A stretch of 64,000 nt of DNA from NCBI RefSeq assembly GCF_003672135.1, contig NC_039514.1, forward strand, positions 3,162,001-3,226,000, written 5' to 3'. The first letter of the stretch is position 1, and each line of letters opens with the position of its first letter. Positions 11,413-24,948 of this stretch are shown piece by piece. Below the pieces are notes generated by a model that did not search any database, was not told where the DNA came from, and saw only the letters and a program-made list of their open reading frames with translations. The translations under genes and the position numbers were made by a program. Source of the DNA: Ooceraea biroi. Taxonomy: Eukaryota > Arthropoda > Insecta > Hymenoptera > Formicidae.

Positions 11413-12751
11413 ATGTTTAAACATATATAATTAAAAATTACTTCGTTATCAGATATATTCTAATTTAGTGGAAAAAAATCATTAAACGAACGATATTTGG
11501 AATTCGAAGAGATATAGAGAATGTGTATGCTTCCTATAATACAGTCTTTATTATTTAATGGAACTGTGTACTATTCTAGATATAGATAAGTCTCTTCTAG
11601 ATATGATTACTTGCAAAATTATAAACGATATCAAATAACATCTTTTTCAATTCCGCCTGACTTTCTGCTAGTACAAATAATTCATGCATTACGTATTTAA
11701 GATGTTGCTATGCGCATATTATCGTACATTATCCTAAATAACAAAATAAATATCACGCAGAAGTGTAGTTGACAAATATTACTAATATTATTGACAATAC
11801 AACTTTATCAAGAATTTAATATTATTTTGTTATTTTTGTTTCTTTTCTGCATCAACTGAGCGATCACTGACACTTTGTAATAAAATTGATGAGAAATGGT
11901 TTCATATTGGGAAGGAGAAAGACACATCAAAATGTTTCAGCAAATATAACAGTGATATTTTGACTAAAATAACAATGTTAAATCAAACGTTCCCGCGTAA
12001 TTAAAGATACGCGAGTTACATAGAGAATTTTCGAATTGTATAGTTTTGTATAGATGTTATTTGCATATGTATAGTTGTACATACGTGTATAATTACTCTA
12101 ACTTATTTCTTACAATTACTATTAACTGAACTATCAATAAGAGTCGCCGAGTTAATATTAAAGCTAATAGTACGCCATAGCTTTCATGATATACTTAATA
12201 TAATTATTTACAAATCTTTTTATATCATTATTTTCGATATTATATCGATTATGCTAATAATGATAATAATAATTGCAATCTTTAAACTATTACATAAGAT
12301 AATCATATAATTTTTCATATAAATAAGTAGATCCTCGAATTTGTCTAATACATAAAAATCGTTTTCTCTTTCTGAAAAATATAAGGCGCGAAATATGTAT
12401 GCACGCATGCGTGCGTTGCACGTGTGTATATGTGTAATGTATACATTAATATATGGGATGGCTTTTTTAAAAAGTATCACTAAGTAACTGATATCTGAAA
12501 AATGTGTAGGATTTACACATATTAATTGCACATCTATGTATTATATTTTTTAATATAATAACTATCTCCGATATAAAAAATTCGAATTTCGCATGCAAGT
12601 GATCAGCTAATATTCTGATGTGATTGTAAAAAATCGAATTTGTCTTCTCGCAGCCATTGCAATAAAATAAGATTGGTGTAAAATGATATTCGTTTATCTT
12701 TGAATTTCAATCTAATTTTATCGTGTTGCAAAACGGCGGATTTTGTTTCGT

Positions 12752-15700
12752 TCACTTATCGTGAGGCACTTTCAGGAGCACCGTTCTGGTACCTTCAGCA
12801 TCAGAAATGTTGATCTTAAGCTCGTTAGTGAGAGCTTCGAGTTTGTCGACCATCTTAGTTCTTTTCTGCCCACCTGGACTCGGTGGCGGCCACACATCGT
12901 CTAACGGTGGTTCAATGTACTGCCTTTTCGTTTTCATGATGGCAAGATCGGATGCCTTTAAACCAAGCGTTCCTCCTACGTGATTCATAGGGGAGACGTA
13001 CTTGGGTACAGCTTCATTGTCAAGACGGGGACGCTTGTAAAGAGGCATCTGTATTATTGGGCTATAATCGTGATCCAAAAGGCCCTCAACCTCTTGCAAT
13101 AGCTCTTCACCATACTGCTGTAATTCTTCGCCCATGAGCTGTTTTGTGTACAGTAAAGTCCTGGAGCGACCTAAAATTACCGATTATTTTCTATTAAAGT
13201 ACAATTAAAGGATCAACAATTAATAATTAATGTAATGTAAACAATTTATTCCATTAGATTGTAATTATTATAGATTAGAATTCTATTTTAGTTAAGATAG
13301 ATACGAATGAAAAATAAGATGATTCTTAATCTGCTAAAAAATTTGTAATTAAATAATATATAGTTTAAAATTAAGAAAGTTAGGCAATCCTTGAAATTTC
13401 GCATCTATGCTGAATGCATTTTTTTTCATCGGATTGCAACAAAATTCGGAAATTTTGATTTTCAATGAAATCGTGTTCCGTGGAATATTGTAAATAGAAT
13501 TCCTTATACATATGTAGCTCGGTATTGCGAAGAAAATTATAAGAGAAATTGATATATAAATTGCAGATATAAAAAAATGTTTTATATCGATAATATTAAA
13601 ATTTATATATTCTATATTGCAGAGCAATATATTTTTATAATTTTGTAATAAATAATATAAACTATGCATATTATATAAAATCTTATCAATACTACATGAT
13701 TTATCATTAATTTTTCTTTGTATATTTTATAGTAATTATTATGTAAACAATTATTGTGGATCAGTGTAAGCATGCAGAAATTCGAAATATTATATATTTT
13801 GAATCATATTTGTAAATATTAGGTTGATGCACAAGTTCTTGCCGGTGAATAGATCGCCTCAAAAGATGACTCCTTTTTTCGACATGATATTCGCATTGAT
13901 CGAAAAGATGAGAAAAAAATCGTAGAAAATGATGAAAATACTTTGATTGATTTATGCTGTATTAATCGTTCATTTCATTTCAATTAAAAAAAATTGTAAA
14001 ATCGACAAAAACTTATGCACCGACCTAATATTTTCACAAACTTGCGCACCGAATTTTGTGCTGCAGTATTGTAATATGATTAGTTATATCATGTTCCTAT
14101 GTATTAAAATTATATATTTATTATCACATTTTTCACTATTTTTATATTTAGATCTGGTGAAATTAGTTGACGTAGTTTTGCGCTTTGATTATAAAGTGCA
14201 AAACCTTTAACATATTTTTATAATTTTATGAAGTTCAATATCCCAGACTAATCTATAATGTTTATCAATTTACACGTAAATTCTTATTAATGCGCACTTG
14301 ATGATTTGCAAAGCTTGAATAATTAATATCACACAGTGATGTGAAGTAGAGCAATGAAAATAAATATTTTTTTATAAAATATATACGATTTTTTAAATAA
14401 AAGGAACAAAATTAACTCACCTGACAATGATGTTTTTTCTGGTTGCTCTTGATCTTGTGTCAAGTCGTTGTTATTGTTGTTAGAGTGTGACCGCAAGTTC
14501 GGTAAAGCAACAAGAGCTAACGACAGTAACAATACCATTAAACAGGTTGCCGGCTGAGCGCTCTTGTTGCCTTTCTGTATAAGCGCCTGCAGTCTTTTCA
14601 ACTGGCCGGCTAAGCTTTGATTTTGTGATTGTAACGCCTTGATACGCTTCAGCAACGTTATGTTCTCCTCCGTACATTGTTTCACGCGGTCTTCCAGGCC
14701 GTCCACATATTCCTTTTTTCTCTTGCGCGAATCTTGCGCCGATATCTTATTGCGGATTTTGCGCCTGATTCTTTTTAATTCACGCTCCTCGTGCTTCGTC
14801 AGTGGATAATGACTAGGCAATGTAATGCCCTCCTTTTGTAACAGCCGTTTCTCCTCAGCGTTTAACTTCAATCGCGGATAGGGCGAATCCGTTTCCGACG
14901 GTACTTCATCGCTGGAATTGCTTTTGTCACTGTTCGAATCCTCTTGCTTAATAGTCATCTAAGTAGAGAAAAACCGAATTATAATAAATAAATATTGATG
15001 TAATAGAAATGATACATCTTACAATTAGTGAACGTCTCAAGGGGATCCTGGAGTCGGCTGTATTACCGACGAAGTGAATAACTTTTTTTAATGCATCTTT
15101 TCATTGGTCGCGCAGAATGAAAAATCCTTTTGCACGATATCAAGGACCTGTGTATTATAAGCGTATTATCATACGAGGCAAGCCATAAGTCGGTAATAAA
15201 CCTGTAATTTTTGAAATTTTTTGTTGTTAACATAAAGTCCAGTCTATTGACAAGCATTTCTGTGTGTACTGTAATTGTGGAAAAGAATTTGTTGTTCTAT
15301 GCAACCAAACAACAGTAGCAATGCATTAAAGTTAATGGTAAAACAGACGACTCCAGGATCCCCTTAAAGAGAAGAAGCTACAAAGAAGAATATATATTAT
15401 ATAATGTCGACATAATATGTACATTATTCTTAATAATTATTTTATTCAGATAAACATAAATAAATATATATGAATAAACAAGTTATAGATTATAGATTAT
15501 AGATTGCGGACCTGAACGGGTTTATTGATAATGTTTACCTGATTGATTTTGAAGCCTTTCAGATTTTTCGCTTGCATGCCAGTCAGGATTTTAATAGTTC
15601 GAACTTCCTTCATATCCTTTAGAGAAACTGGTAGCAAAATAGACCGCGGATTACCAGAACCCATCGGTGTGACTCGTATCAATTGTCGTACGTTTCGTTT

Positions 15701-18700
15701 CCCGTTACATTGCAAGTTCAAATTCCGAATGTTTATGGTGTTTTCTTGTGACACAATATGTTTCTGTTGATCAGATGCTGAATCTATAACACAAAAGTTT
15801 ATATATTATTTTCGATATGCTTGTTAGATTTCTTTATATATCTATATAATATATTTATGATACAATATTATATCATTTGGGATTAGTTAAAAGGTTTGGT
15901 CCAATTTTTCAATTTTTCCAATCAATTTACATGTAACGCAGGCATGTTACAATCTATGTAATAGACAATAATATCTAATCATAGATAATGATGGTAATTA
16001 CTTGATAAATAATTTGTTTCCACTGAATGCAATAAATGCAATAAAATTGAACACAAAAATCGAACTGAATTTTTTAACTGACCCAATACAATGTAAATAT
16101 AATAATTATATATATATACAAAATTACAAAAAACATATCTACAACAATTATTAAATACTGTCTATTTGCCTGCCGACTTGGTTGAATAATGTCTCGATGA
16201 GGTCGATTCTAATCTATTCGCGCGACATTTATTTTGTATTAAATTTTGTTTGCGCTATTAAATTTTGTTTGCAATATTGAAAACGCAATTATATGGAAGT
16301 AAATCATTTTGAATTGAACTCTCAAAAATGATAAGAAATACAAAACTAAAAAGGTCAAGTTTAAAATCCTAAATGAAACCTTCATTATTTATTCAATATT
16401 GTTGTAGCTGACATCGAAATCTTTTCAAAACACTACACTAAACATTTTTATTTGTTTTCCGAGGTATGGGTTAATAAAGTTCAAATACCGCCAGCATTAT
16501 CCAAATATTATTATTATTAATATTATCCAAAATGTACAATGCGGAGGTTTTTCTCCCTGAGGTAATTTTCTCTTTCATTAATCTTATATTTTATTTCATC
16601 TTTATCACACCATTAATTAATTAATATATTATTTCCTTCATTTTAAACTAAAGTTAAATTAATTTAATTATCCTCCCAATAAAATAAATACTACTTAATC
16701 CTGAAATATTTTACAACTATAAATTTTTATATTGTAATATTATATAAAATTCTACAAAAAATATCGTGATTTTCTTACCGATATCAATTGTCTGTCCCGC
16801 AATAATAGCGTTTGCATTTGGCATAGTATTGTTCGGTGTTACAACAGCGACCAAGGTTTGCTCGTAGTCCATCTCTTCAGCCGCATCAGTGGCTGGTGAA
16901 CCAATATTCGAACTCGTGACAGATCTAACAGGACTATCTATACTGCCCACGAACGGACTAGCCACCGGCTCAAAGTCTACAAAATTTTGTGGACTGTTTG
17001 AATCGGAGTTATTAACGTCGATCTGTGATCCTTCCTCATTACTACTTTTCGACAGGAACGGACTCAATTGCTGTTCATAGCAGAGGCTCAACGTACTAGA
17101 AAGCCCGCTGTCCGACGAAGAGGACGGGATTGTTTCCAGATCCTTTCCGATTAAGCTGAAGTCCAGTTGTGGATCTTCCTCCATCTTTAAGAACGAAAAT
17201 ATGTCTTCTGGGTTTGCCGGGCATTCTTCCGCCTGGAATATTAAATCACATTAATATAATATAATATTATATGATTATGTTATCTCTTTGTTCTTTGTAT
17301 TTTTATCTCTATAATTTTTGTATATCAATAGATATTTAAATATTTAATTTACGTAAAATTTGCATAAAAATTTAACGAATTATTTTTTATATGTTACTGA
17401 TATTTCGTGACTACATATGTTCATGTTGAATATTAATATAAGAGATGGAATAAAGTAAAACAATTTAGCACATAAAGGGAGACCATTTGTAGGAAAAGGA
17501 CGAAAAGTTTTTTCTTTCTCTGTTAAATTTTGACAATAATCGCTTCAATAATTCGTTAATAAAATAAGCTACAACACGCTAATTTTACTGTTTTGCCATA
17601 TTTTAATAATAACAAAAACAAATCTATTACGTAACTTTTAAAATTATATTAGTAAAAATTTTATTATGCAATTTCAAAACAACAGTATAAAAAAAGAAAT
17701 AATTAAATACACCTCAAACCTATATCGATGTGCGGTGTGCAAGATTAAGATTGGCTATGAAGAGTTCCGTAATTTAACGGTATTCTATATGTTCGAAGGT
17801 CATTCGACCGTACGATGACTACGTTCTTAGTCATACCGGTTCGAAGACTCGAAAAGGGACGGAAAAGGATTGGGAGGAACGAAAAGAAACGAATGCAACA
17901 TTTATAAAATCTGCAAATGCATGAAACAGATTACAAACAATTGGCAGATAAATTGTTAACAGAGAATAACCATGTGTGAAAATTAATAATATTATACATA
18001 TAATTAAAAAATTAAAAATAAATTAATGTAAAAAATAAATTAAAAATATTATATAAAAATCATAATAGAAATTTAAATAAGAAAGAAAAATAATCAGCAC
18101 AATAAAGTGGTAAAAAAATATATTCTGAAACATCAGACATCAGATGCAAACTGCATATTTCTTTCTTACTGTATAAAAATAAATATAATAATAATAATAA
18201 TATAATAATAATAAAATAAATACAAATGTGTATAAAATATATATGTATAATGTAGTTTGCTCATATTTTCTATAATCTTACTATATTAATAAAGAATATG
18301 TCTGGAAAAAGTTGTCTGACCATCAAAGATGATTTCATATAATATGGCATCACGTTATAATACAATAATCGTATAAATGATTTTAGGAGCGAGATTATGT
18401 ACAACGCGACCACGTGGATGGATTAGCGCCATATGTGAAGTGACTTGATGACATTCGGAGAAACATATTGTCTCTTCTCGCAATATTATTCTTTGTGTAA
18501 TTCTTAAGAAAGCTTCACATAAAACTAATTTAATAAAGCGCATTCTTAAAAGTTGTCTCGTTTAAACAGCCTCCTTTGCCAAACAATATTGCGGGGACAA
18601 AATCATGCGATGTTAAATAATCAACTTGACAGTTACCTTGGCCATAACATGCGCAGAAAATTTTTCTAATATTTGAATGTATATAAATTGACAAATATTA

Positions 18701-20134
18701 TATTAAATCTGAAAAAGCTAAGAAATACTAATAATATATTAAAAACTTGTGAAATATATAAAATTTTTATATTATCCAATATGGAAAAAAATTCATTTAT
18801 GTATAAATAGAAACAAATTGAATGAAACTCGAAATGAGAAGATACAAATAAGTGAATGGAATCTCGTTCGTGACTGACCGGCGTGGGTATGTTCTTGGAG
18901 AACACGTGCACGCATATCGGTACCATATGTTAACATGAATCGAGCGCAATTTCACGCATAACTGAAATTTATCAATGAAATGTATATCTAATTTTTAATA
19001 ATAAACGAAACCGTCGTTGCAAGAGTCATTAAAGTCACTAATCTCTACCCAATTACGTTACTTATCATTAATCATTAATCGAAATAATAAAAAACATTGG
19101 AGTTAATTGCCAATTAATGGGACCGCATCAATTTTTTCTATGAATGAACAAATCCATCAAACGTATAAATGAACATAAATTCCGACGCATAATATTACAT
19201 TGCAACAAAACGTTTGATAATATTGATCACACACTATTTAAACAACATAGGGAGGGGTAAAGAGCAAAAAGAATTGCAAGAAAGATGGGCAATCTAATCG
19301 GCAAATTCGCGTACGAATTTACTCCAGTTTGATTCAATATGATTATATAATAAAATGCGTTCTACTTTTGCTTCATGCAAAGTTTAAACAGATCTTTTAT
19401 TCACTCAAAGCCTGTTTCTCGGTCGCTACTAAATGGGAAGTATCATAAATGTCAGTAGCTTTATTGTCATAATTTTTCAACTACAAGATCATTTATTAGC
19501 ATAATTAAAATCATTTAATTGAGATGAGACATAGTATCGGTCAATTTACAATCCAAAATACACGATATAAGTTCAATAATATATATCACATATAAATTGT
19601 GCATATTTGTGGGTTTATGTAAAAAGTATTCTTTTCGTCATTTTACCATGCAAGACACTTGAAATAAATTATTAGGCAGGATTAAATAATTGCAAATAAT
19701 TGTAGTTTATTTTCTCCAAGTGTGAGTAAAAATAACAAATATTTTGGATCTCAGAAAGTTGCATCTACGATAATATTCCAGATGTATGTTTGGAAGTGCG
19801 ATGTAACAATTTTTAGGTGTTACTTAATGCCTCCAAGTATAAACTAAATGAATTAACTGATTTCAATATTTCTGTATCGAGTAGATGCCTACAGTAAACA
19901 ATCTGTGACATGCCAAGTATGCTAAGAACGAATAATCAGTAAAGAACCGCTAGCAGCCAGGAGCTGTTAATGCAGCAGGTCGAACACTCGGGGATCAGGA
20001 TCACGGAAGAATGAAAAATGCAAATCAAGACTCACCGTGATGACGTCGTCATCGTAATTATGATCAAACAGTTCATCTTTAATGTCTCCATCGAGAAACG
20101 TGTCCCCTAACAGATCAAGTAGATCCGACGACAT
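12752..20134 (-). CDS. Creb3-like: CREB3-family membrane-bound bZIP transcription factor
   Basis: Five exons: 20134-20036, 17232-16779, 15783-15539, 14958-14421 and 13170-12752. All junctions are in phase (0, 1, 0, 1), giving 584 residues. The N-terminus is acidic (LLDLLGDTFLDGDIKDELFD) and is followed by a Ser-rich segment with SSSSDSGLSS, as in vertebrate CREB3L3/L4. The basic region and leucine zipper lie near residues 330-392 (RKIRNKISAQDSRKRKKEYV, then DGLEDRV). A membrane segment follows at about 405-421 (CLMVLLLSLALVALPNL), so the protein should sit in the ER with its C-terminus in the lumen and be released by regulated proteolysis, as known for the family. The order of domains and the LPSHYPLTKHEERELK lead-in fit the CREB3/L3/L4 group better than the CrebA (CREB3L1/2) group. 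The donor of exon 3 could instead lie 33 bases downstream, also in phase. The gene looks intact. Confidence 0.93.
13819..14028. mobile_element. Internally deleted mariner (MITE) in intron 4 of the CREB3-like gene
   Basis: Ends are TTAGGTTGATGCACAAGTTC on the left and the inverted TTAGGTCGGTGCATAAGTTT on the right, flanked by TA. The interior keeps a scrap resembling the last codons of a mariner transposase (EKMRKKIVENDEN) followed by its 3' UTR. At 210 bp it is a non-autonomous derivative. Confidence 0.85.
15041..15363. mobile_element. TTAA-flanked MITE (GGGGATCCTGGAGTCG ends) in intron 4 of the CREB3-like gene
   Basis: Ends GGGGATCCTGGAGTCG and CGACTCCAGGATCCCC are perfect inverted repeats. 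They are flanked by TTAA on the right and TCAA (one change from TTAA) on the left. The arms also pair inside (aaaatccttttgcac / gtggaaaagaatt). TTAA targets are typical of piggyBac-type transposases, which is the likely mobilising family. Related copies lie at 21489-21833 and 43062-44040. Confidence 0.82.
17233..20035 (-). other. Large first intron of the CREB3-like gene
   Basis: 2.8 kb of AT-rich intron. It contains an AAT-rich simple repeat near 18180-18235. The short open frames in it have no support. No transposon with clear ends was found. Confidence 0.6.
18180..18235. repeat. (AAT)n-rich simple repeat
   Basis: Run of aataataataatataataataataaaat, seen directly. Confidence 0.8.
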
Positions 20135-20906
20135 CACTACCTAACATATGAAACCTTGCTTCGACCAAATGTATTCACAATTTTCGTGTCACTGCAACGC
20201 TGTCATCGAACAGAGAGTCGACAATTAAGAATCACTGCACTGCAAGTAGCTAGCAAGTAGCTAGCTCTCGACACATGTGATCGCCACGGACAGTCACCGA
20301 GTAACGCGAAGAGCTACCGACGATCAGCTTCGAGCTGTTCCTGCCCCACCCTCACGAACGCACGCCAAATTCGAGTCATAGACGGATTTACGCTCTCGAG
20401 ACTGCCTCAAATTGCAATTTTTGTATCCGCAGTATTCACTTTGATAATACGAAATGTTAACGGAGCAATATCTAGCCTGTGAAAATCATGTCGCACTAAA
20501 GACTGCCAACGTGGCACAATGTACATGTCGCATGTATTGTGCGGTGTGTATATGAGTTATGTGTGTATGTCGTATGCAGCAAGTTTTGAAGTTGGAACAA
20601 ATAGATTACTATTTAATCTTAATTAATTTCATTTTGCAACATTAACAAAATGCAGCATAGCTCTCTTGAAATCATCACTGATCATCAATTTTCATAAATC
20701 GTTGAGAAAATCGAGTGGTAATTGGAGTGCCGATATTACCGACTCGTATTTACTACTTGAACCAATATCCAAACTTTTTCGATGTGGACAGAAATGGAAA
20801 GAGAGAGAGAAAGTGGAGAGGAAAATATCGCGATATTAATTTTTCCATTATTTATTATTTTATTGTAGAATTACATGACATAAGGAATTTGATTGGTCCA
20901 TTTCCT

Positions 20907-20992
20907 CAGTGAGCTCTTCCATCTAATTGACACATATTTTTAGATCTAAAGGAATAAACCAATTAGATGCAATAGCTCACTGAACGCTCAAT
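20907..20992. repeat. Short inverted repeat (hairpin 1)
   Basis: TCAGTGAGCTCTTCCATC at the left pairs with the inverted tcagtgagctattgcatc at the right (24-bp arms, about 3 mismatches, 38-bp loop). It directly abuts the next hairpin. Confidence 0.75.
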
Positions 20993-21125
20993 GAGTGAGA
21001 GGCAGACAACTGGAGACACTTCCGCCTCTTTCTAGTAAAGCCTGATTGGCTACCGTGGTATACAGTAGCCAATCAGGCTTTACTAGAAAGAGATAAAAGT
21101 ATCTCCAGTTGTCTGCCTCTCACTC
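20993..21125. repeat. Near-perfect 60-bp-arm inverted repeat (hairpin 2)
   Basis: gagtgagaggcagacaactg opens the left arm and its inverse closes the right arm. The inner part gtaaagcctgattggcta is a perfect inverted match, with a loop of only about 10 bases. It lies about 0.85 kb upstream of the CREB3-like start codon. A transcript would fold into a long hairpin. Confidence 0.88.
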
Positions 21126-21488
21126 CAAATATAATTAGTCCCTCCATCACTGCGATCAGCGGTCTATTTATGTCGATGGAGTCTGGGCAGTCTAGCTCGA
21201 TCTAAAATGGCGGTCGCGCTACTAGTGCGCTCTATAGAGTATTAACGGTACTAGCGATTAGAAATTTGTAACAAAGCATGCATATCTAAGCGTCATTTTT
21301 GGGTGAATTACACGAGAAACACAAACAATATTTTGTGTTTGAATTTCAAGAGCAAAGGTAAATAAATTAATACGCGTATTTTAACAATGTTCGTAACAAT
21401 ATGAAACAATAGATTAATAATACGTTGTAGTGATAATTTATTTTTGTAGTGATAATTTAATGGAGGAAAAATAATTATAATAAATTAA

Positions 21489-21833
21489 GGGGATGCTGGA
21501 GTGACTAAGGAACTGCTTCGTGATGGTAATTGCAGTTTCGAAAATTCTCTTTATTGCTTGTGCAGAATAAAAAATCCTTTTCCACAAATGAAGTATAGAT
21601 AGAAAGAAAGTCCGCTCTACAGGACTTTATATTCAAAATAGAAAAAAGTTAGAAAAGACAAATGCAAGTTTTTAACTTTTCCATTTTGATTATAAAGTCC
21701 TGTAGAGCGGACTTTCTTTCTATCTATACTTCATTTGTGGAAAAGGATTTTTTATTCTGCGCAAGCAATAAAGAGAATTTTCGAAACTGCAATTACCATC
21801 ACAAAGCAGTTCCCTAGTCACTCCAGCATCCCC
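21489..21833. mobile_element. TTAA-flanked fold-back MITE
   Basis: Ends GGGGATGCTGGAGTGACTA and the exact inverse are flanked by TTAA on both sides (21485-21488 and 21834-21837). The two arms, about 165 bp each, are almost perfectly complementary, including tcctgtagagcggactttc. Same family as 15041-15363, mobilised presumably by a piggyBac-type enzyme. Confidence 0.9.
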
Positions 21834-21926
21834 TTAATTGTGAAAATTTCATATCTAACTTATATTCATATTTCATTTTATTGAATTATGATAACTTATG
21901 TGATGAATTTTATAGAATTATAAACA

Positions 21927-23395
21927 ATGCCAGGCTGTTGTGTGCGGAATTGTAGCAATTCTTCTGAAAAAGGATTCTCCATGAGATGTTTCCCTACAAA
22001 TCAGGAAAGAAAAGCTTTGTGGATAGCTAAAATCAATATTCCAGATTGGAAGCCATCAAAATATAGTCGGATATGTGAAGTAAGAATAATTTTCTTATAT
22101 GTGTACATTATCATAGTATGTTTCATAACTATTATTATTTTTTTATATAGGTTCATTTTCCTGAGGAAATGTGGGAAAAGGACCGTTGTGATGGTACTCG
22201 ACGATTAAAATGTAATGCTGTGCCCATTAATTTTTCATCGTCGAGCAACCAACCTCGCAATACTGACATTTCATTAAATCAAGAACGTGAAGAAATAAAT
22301 GTCGACACTTTAGATGGGAAAGGCTCATCAGCGAATGACCTACAATTATCACCAATACCATCAAAAGATGTAGACCCATCTGCGACAATAAGCATAGAAG
22401 AGGAAATCGAAATTCAAGGAAATCGAAATTCAAATCAGCTAATTGAAGAATTAAGAAGAAAAAATGAAGAACTAACGCGAACCTTAGAAAATCGTGAAAA
22501 ACTTTACGACAAAGTGCTCCAAAGAAATGAGAGATTCAGAAGGGTTTTAAAGAAAAATCTAAGAATAGTGAAAGGAGAAATGGAAAAATATGAAAAACTA
22601 CAAACTTCGTTGAAGAAAGTCTTCAATAAGGACCAAATCACTTGGCTCATGGGTTCAAATAAACGTCGTTGTACATGGTCAGATGAAACAGTCAAGCGAG
22701 CTATTCGTTTGAAATTAGCATGTGGTAGTAATGGATATCAAGAAATTTTAAACCAAAATATTCCATTACCTTCTGAAAGGACATTACGGAGAAAATTAGA
22801 AGGTGTTGAATTTAAAGAATTAACGAATTTGATTTGATGATATTTTTGAAATTTTAAACATCAAAGTACAAACATTTACCGATAAAAAAATAGAGACTGT
22901 GTACTTGTTCTGGATGAGATGACTATAACTCCTGGTATTCAGTATGACCAAGCAGAAGAAAAATATTGCCGACATTATTTTTGCTTTTTGTATAGCAAAA
23001 AATGAATCCGTTTGTAAGAAATGCTTGGCTATCATTGGTTCTACTAGTCCATTGCCTAATTTTAGGTTTTCAGAGCTAGTCAAATTACGTCGTTATCGTC
23101 CCAATACGCTTTTTTTGTTTATGATGAGAGAACTTTTGATTTATTTCTTGAAAAAAATTCTTCGGACATATTATTTACCATTCTTAAAGAATTCGAATTT
23201 AAATTTAAAACAATTTTTCAAAAACAAATGATGTCTATAGATTGTTCCTTTTTGAAAGATTGTCACAACTTGGCAATAAAATTAAAAATACGTACATAAG
23301 ATTTCGATTAAGAATATATTCTAAAACAAAAAGGGACACAAATCAGTTGTTTATAGTAGTAAAACTGTGGCTATGCATAATGTTATTAAATAAGT
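21927..23395 (+). pseudogene. Decayed P-element/THAP9-like transposase
   Basis: Exon 1 (21927-22079) and exon 2 (from 22151, acceptor ttatatag) join in phase. They encode a THAP zinc-finger: MPGCCVRNCSNSSEKGFSMR at the start, then W-x-P-S-x-Y-S-R-I-C-E-V-H-F, that is C2CH with the usual spacing. Residues about 130-200 are a coiled coil. Residues 225-275 (CTWSDETVKRAIRLKLACGS, then PLPSERTLRRKLEG) match the region after the coiled coil in P-element and THAP9 proteins. A TGA at 22835-22837 ends the open frame at 280 codons. Beyond it, in shifted frames, come VLDEMTITPGIQYD (the first catalytic Asp region of P transposases) near 22905, LAIKLKIRT near 23275 and SSKTVAMHN near 23358. The C-terminal half is therefore still readable but frameshifted. 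No 8-bp duplication or P-type ends were identified. Confidence 0.82.
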
Positions 23396-23652
23396 TATTA
23401 TATTGTTAATATGTTAATGTTATTATATTTTTAATTTGAACAAACTGTGATATGCAGCATACAAACTGTAAGACTTGTGTTTTAAAGTGTATCTTTAACT
23501 AGAACTATTGTAATTAAGAGCAAATAAATATTTTTTTATGCTAAAAGCTTATATAAGATTGATTTCATTTTTTTCAGATTTATCTTCTAATTGATCGATA
23601 CGTGCTGAGCCAGGAGTTCGAATGTATGAATTGTAAATATTGTAAATACCTT

Positions 23653-24033
23653 AGACCATATAAGTATGGACCACCAATAGGCTGTATATCCTATAGCAAA
23701 ATGAGGCGAAAAGTGTTGCCAAGTATAACGGTTTTTGGTCACTTAAAATCCACGCGAAAATCAAATTTGCTATCTTTACGAAATTCTATCATGTTATTTT
23801 ATATCTTGTTATCTTTTATTCTTAATTTATATTTATAATTAATTAATTAAAAATGCATTTTATAATTGTTTTATATTAATTTAGGAAGATATTGTGAATT
23901 TAAAAATATATATATTTATATATACGGTGTATAAACTATAGCAACTTCTGTTAGTTCTTGGTTAGTGATGTCACTCTTCTTGACAACCAACCTGAACATA
24001 GCCACTGTTGGTTCATACTTATATGGTCTAAAG
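23653..24033. repeat. 17-bp inverted repeat pair bounding 380 bp
   Basis: tagaccatataagtatg at 23653 recurs as its exact inverse at 24017-24033. The intervening sequence has no recognised gene. The pair may be the ends of a small non-autonomous element or be unrelated to the P-like remnant before it. Confidence 0.5.
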
Positions 24034-24118
24034 TCTAATTGTAAGCTATTGGACCTATTGTATTGATCTATTGGATTGAAAGTTGATGACTTTCGATCCT
24101 AATAAACCTTAATATTTT

Positions 24119-24198
24119 CTTAAATAGAGCACATTGTCACGTCAATATGACGTCAAAAAGATATCAAAGTGATATCATGACATTCTGTTCTACTTGGG
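24119..24198. mobile_element. 80-bp palindromic-word element, TT duplication
   Basis: The left end CTTAAATAGAGCACATTG and the right end (inverse CCCAAGTAGAACAGAATG) belong to the CCC-N4-A-G-x-A-C terminus family. They are flanked by TT on both sides. The interior consists of palindromic words gatatc, tgacgtca-like and gatatcatgacat. The other paralogous locus keeps only a left end of this element at about 50262-50280. Confidence 0.6.
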
Positions 24199-24948
24199 TT
24201 AGCAACTCGAATTTTGAGATTTATTTGACACTAAAAATTAAATTTTACAAGATAAAAAAGGTACAATAAGTAAATTGTTTTTCACTATTTATTAAAATTA
24301 TTTATATTATTATAAATATATAATTAAAAATAATTTACATCGCTAAAACACTTTAAATTGTATATTACCTTAATTACGCATATAAAAACATTTAAAAAAT
24401 ATAATAAACATACAATTATACTTTATCAATAATGATCCTTTGAATATAAATAAAATATTTTAAATTAATAAAACTAAAATAAAAATTTATCTAAATACAT
24501 TTTTTAATATATTTACTTCGTTACAACTGTCAATGCTTATATAATATTTATTATTATAACCATACAGACAATTTATTTTATAGGAATAATCGGCAATTTG
24601 TATGTATTTTAATTAAACATTAACTAATTAATATAAATTTACATTTAAGTATATCTTTTTTTATTTCATAAAAAATCACAGATTAATAAATTATAATTCA
24701 TATAATCCTAATTAAACATTCAACATTTTTATTTGATTTGTTTGTAAGAAAATAAAAAAATTCTATTTGTCTTCCAAAAATAAATTGTCAGTAATAATAC
24801 ATAAAGATAACGTAGGTCAAATACATGAAATTCAAACTTTCATAAATATTATATAAAACTAACAACTATAAAAATAGCTATATAAAAGTAGATATAAAAA
24901 TCCAATTTTTTACAGATAGTCCAAATACTAAAAGTTAACTTATACATA

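Larger units (their letters stand above)
9834..12751. other. Intergenic region between convergent Meaf6 and CREB3-like genes
   Basis: The genes point toward each other across this region. Apart from the decayed Meaf6 tail copy (10738-10945) and a TG-rich tract near 11330-11412, I see no gene or element. The left part of the CREB3-like 3' UTR probably extends down from 12751. Confidence 0.5.

Noticed and set aside
14480..14677. Open frames overlapping the bZIP exon in other frames
   Set aside because: Shadows of the CREB3-like exon.
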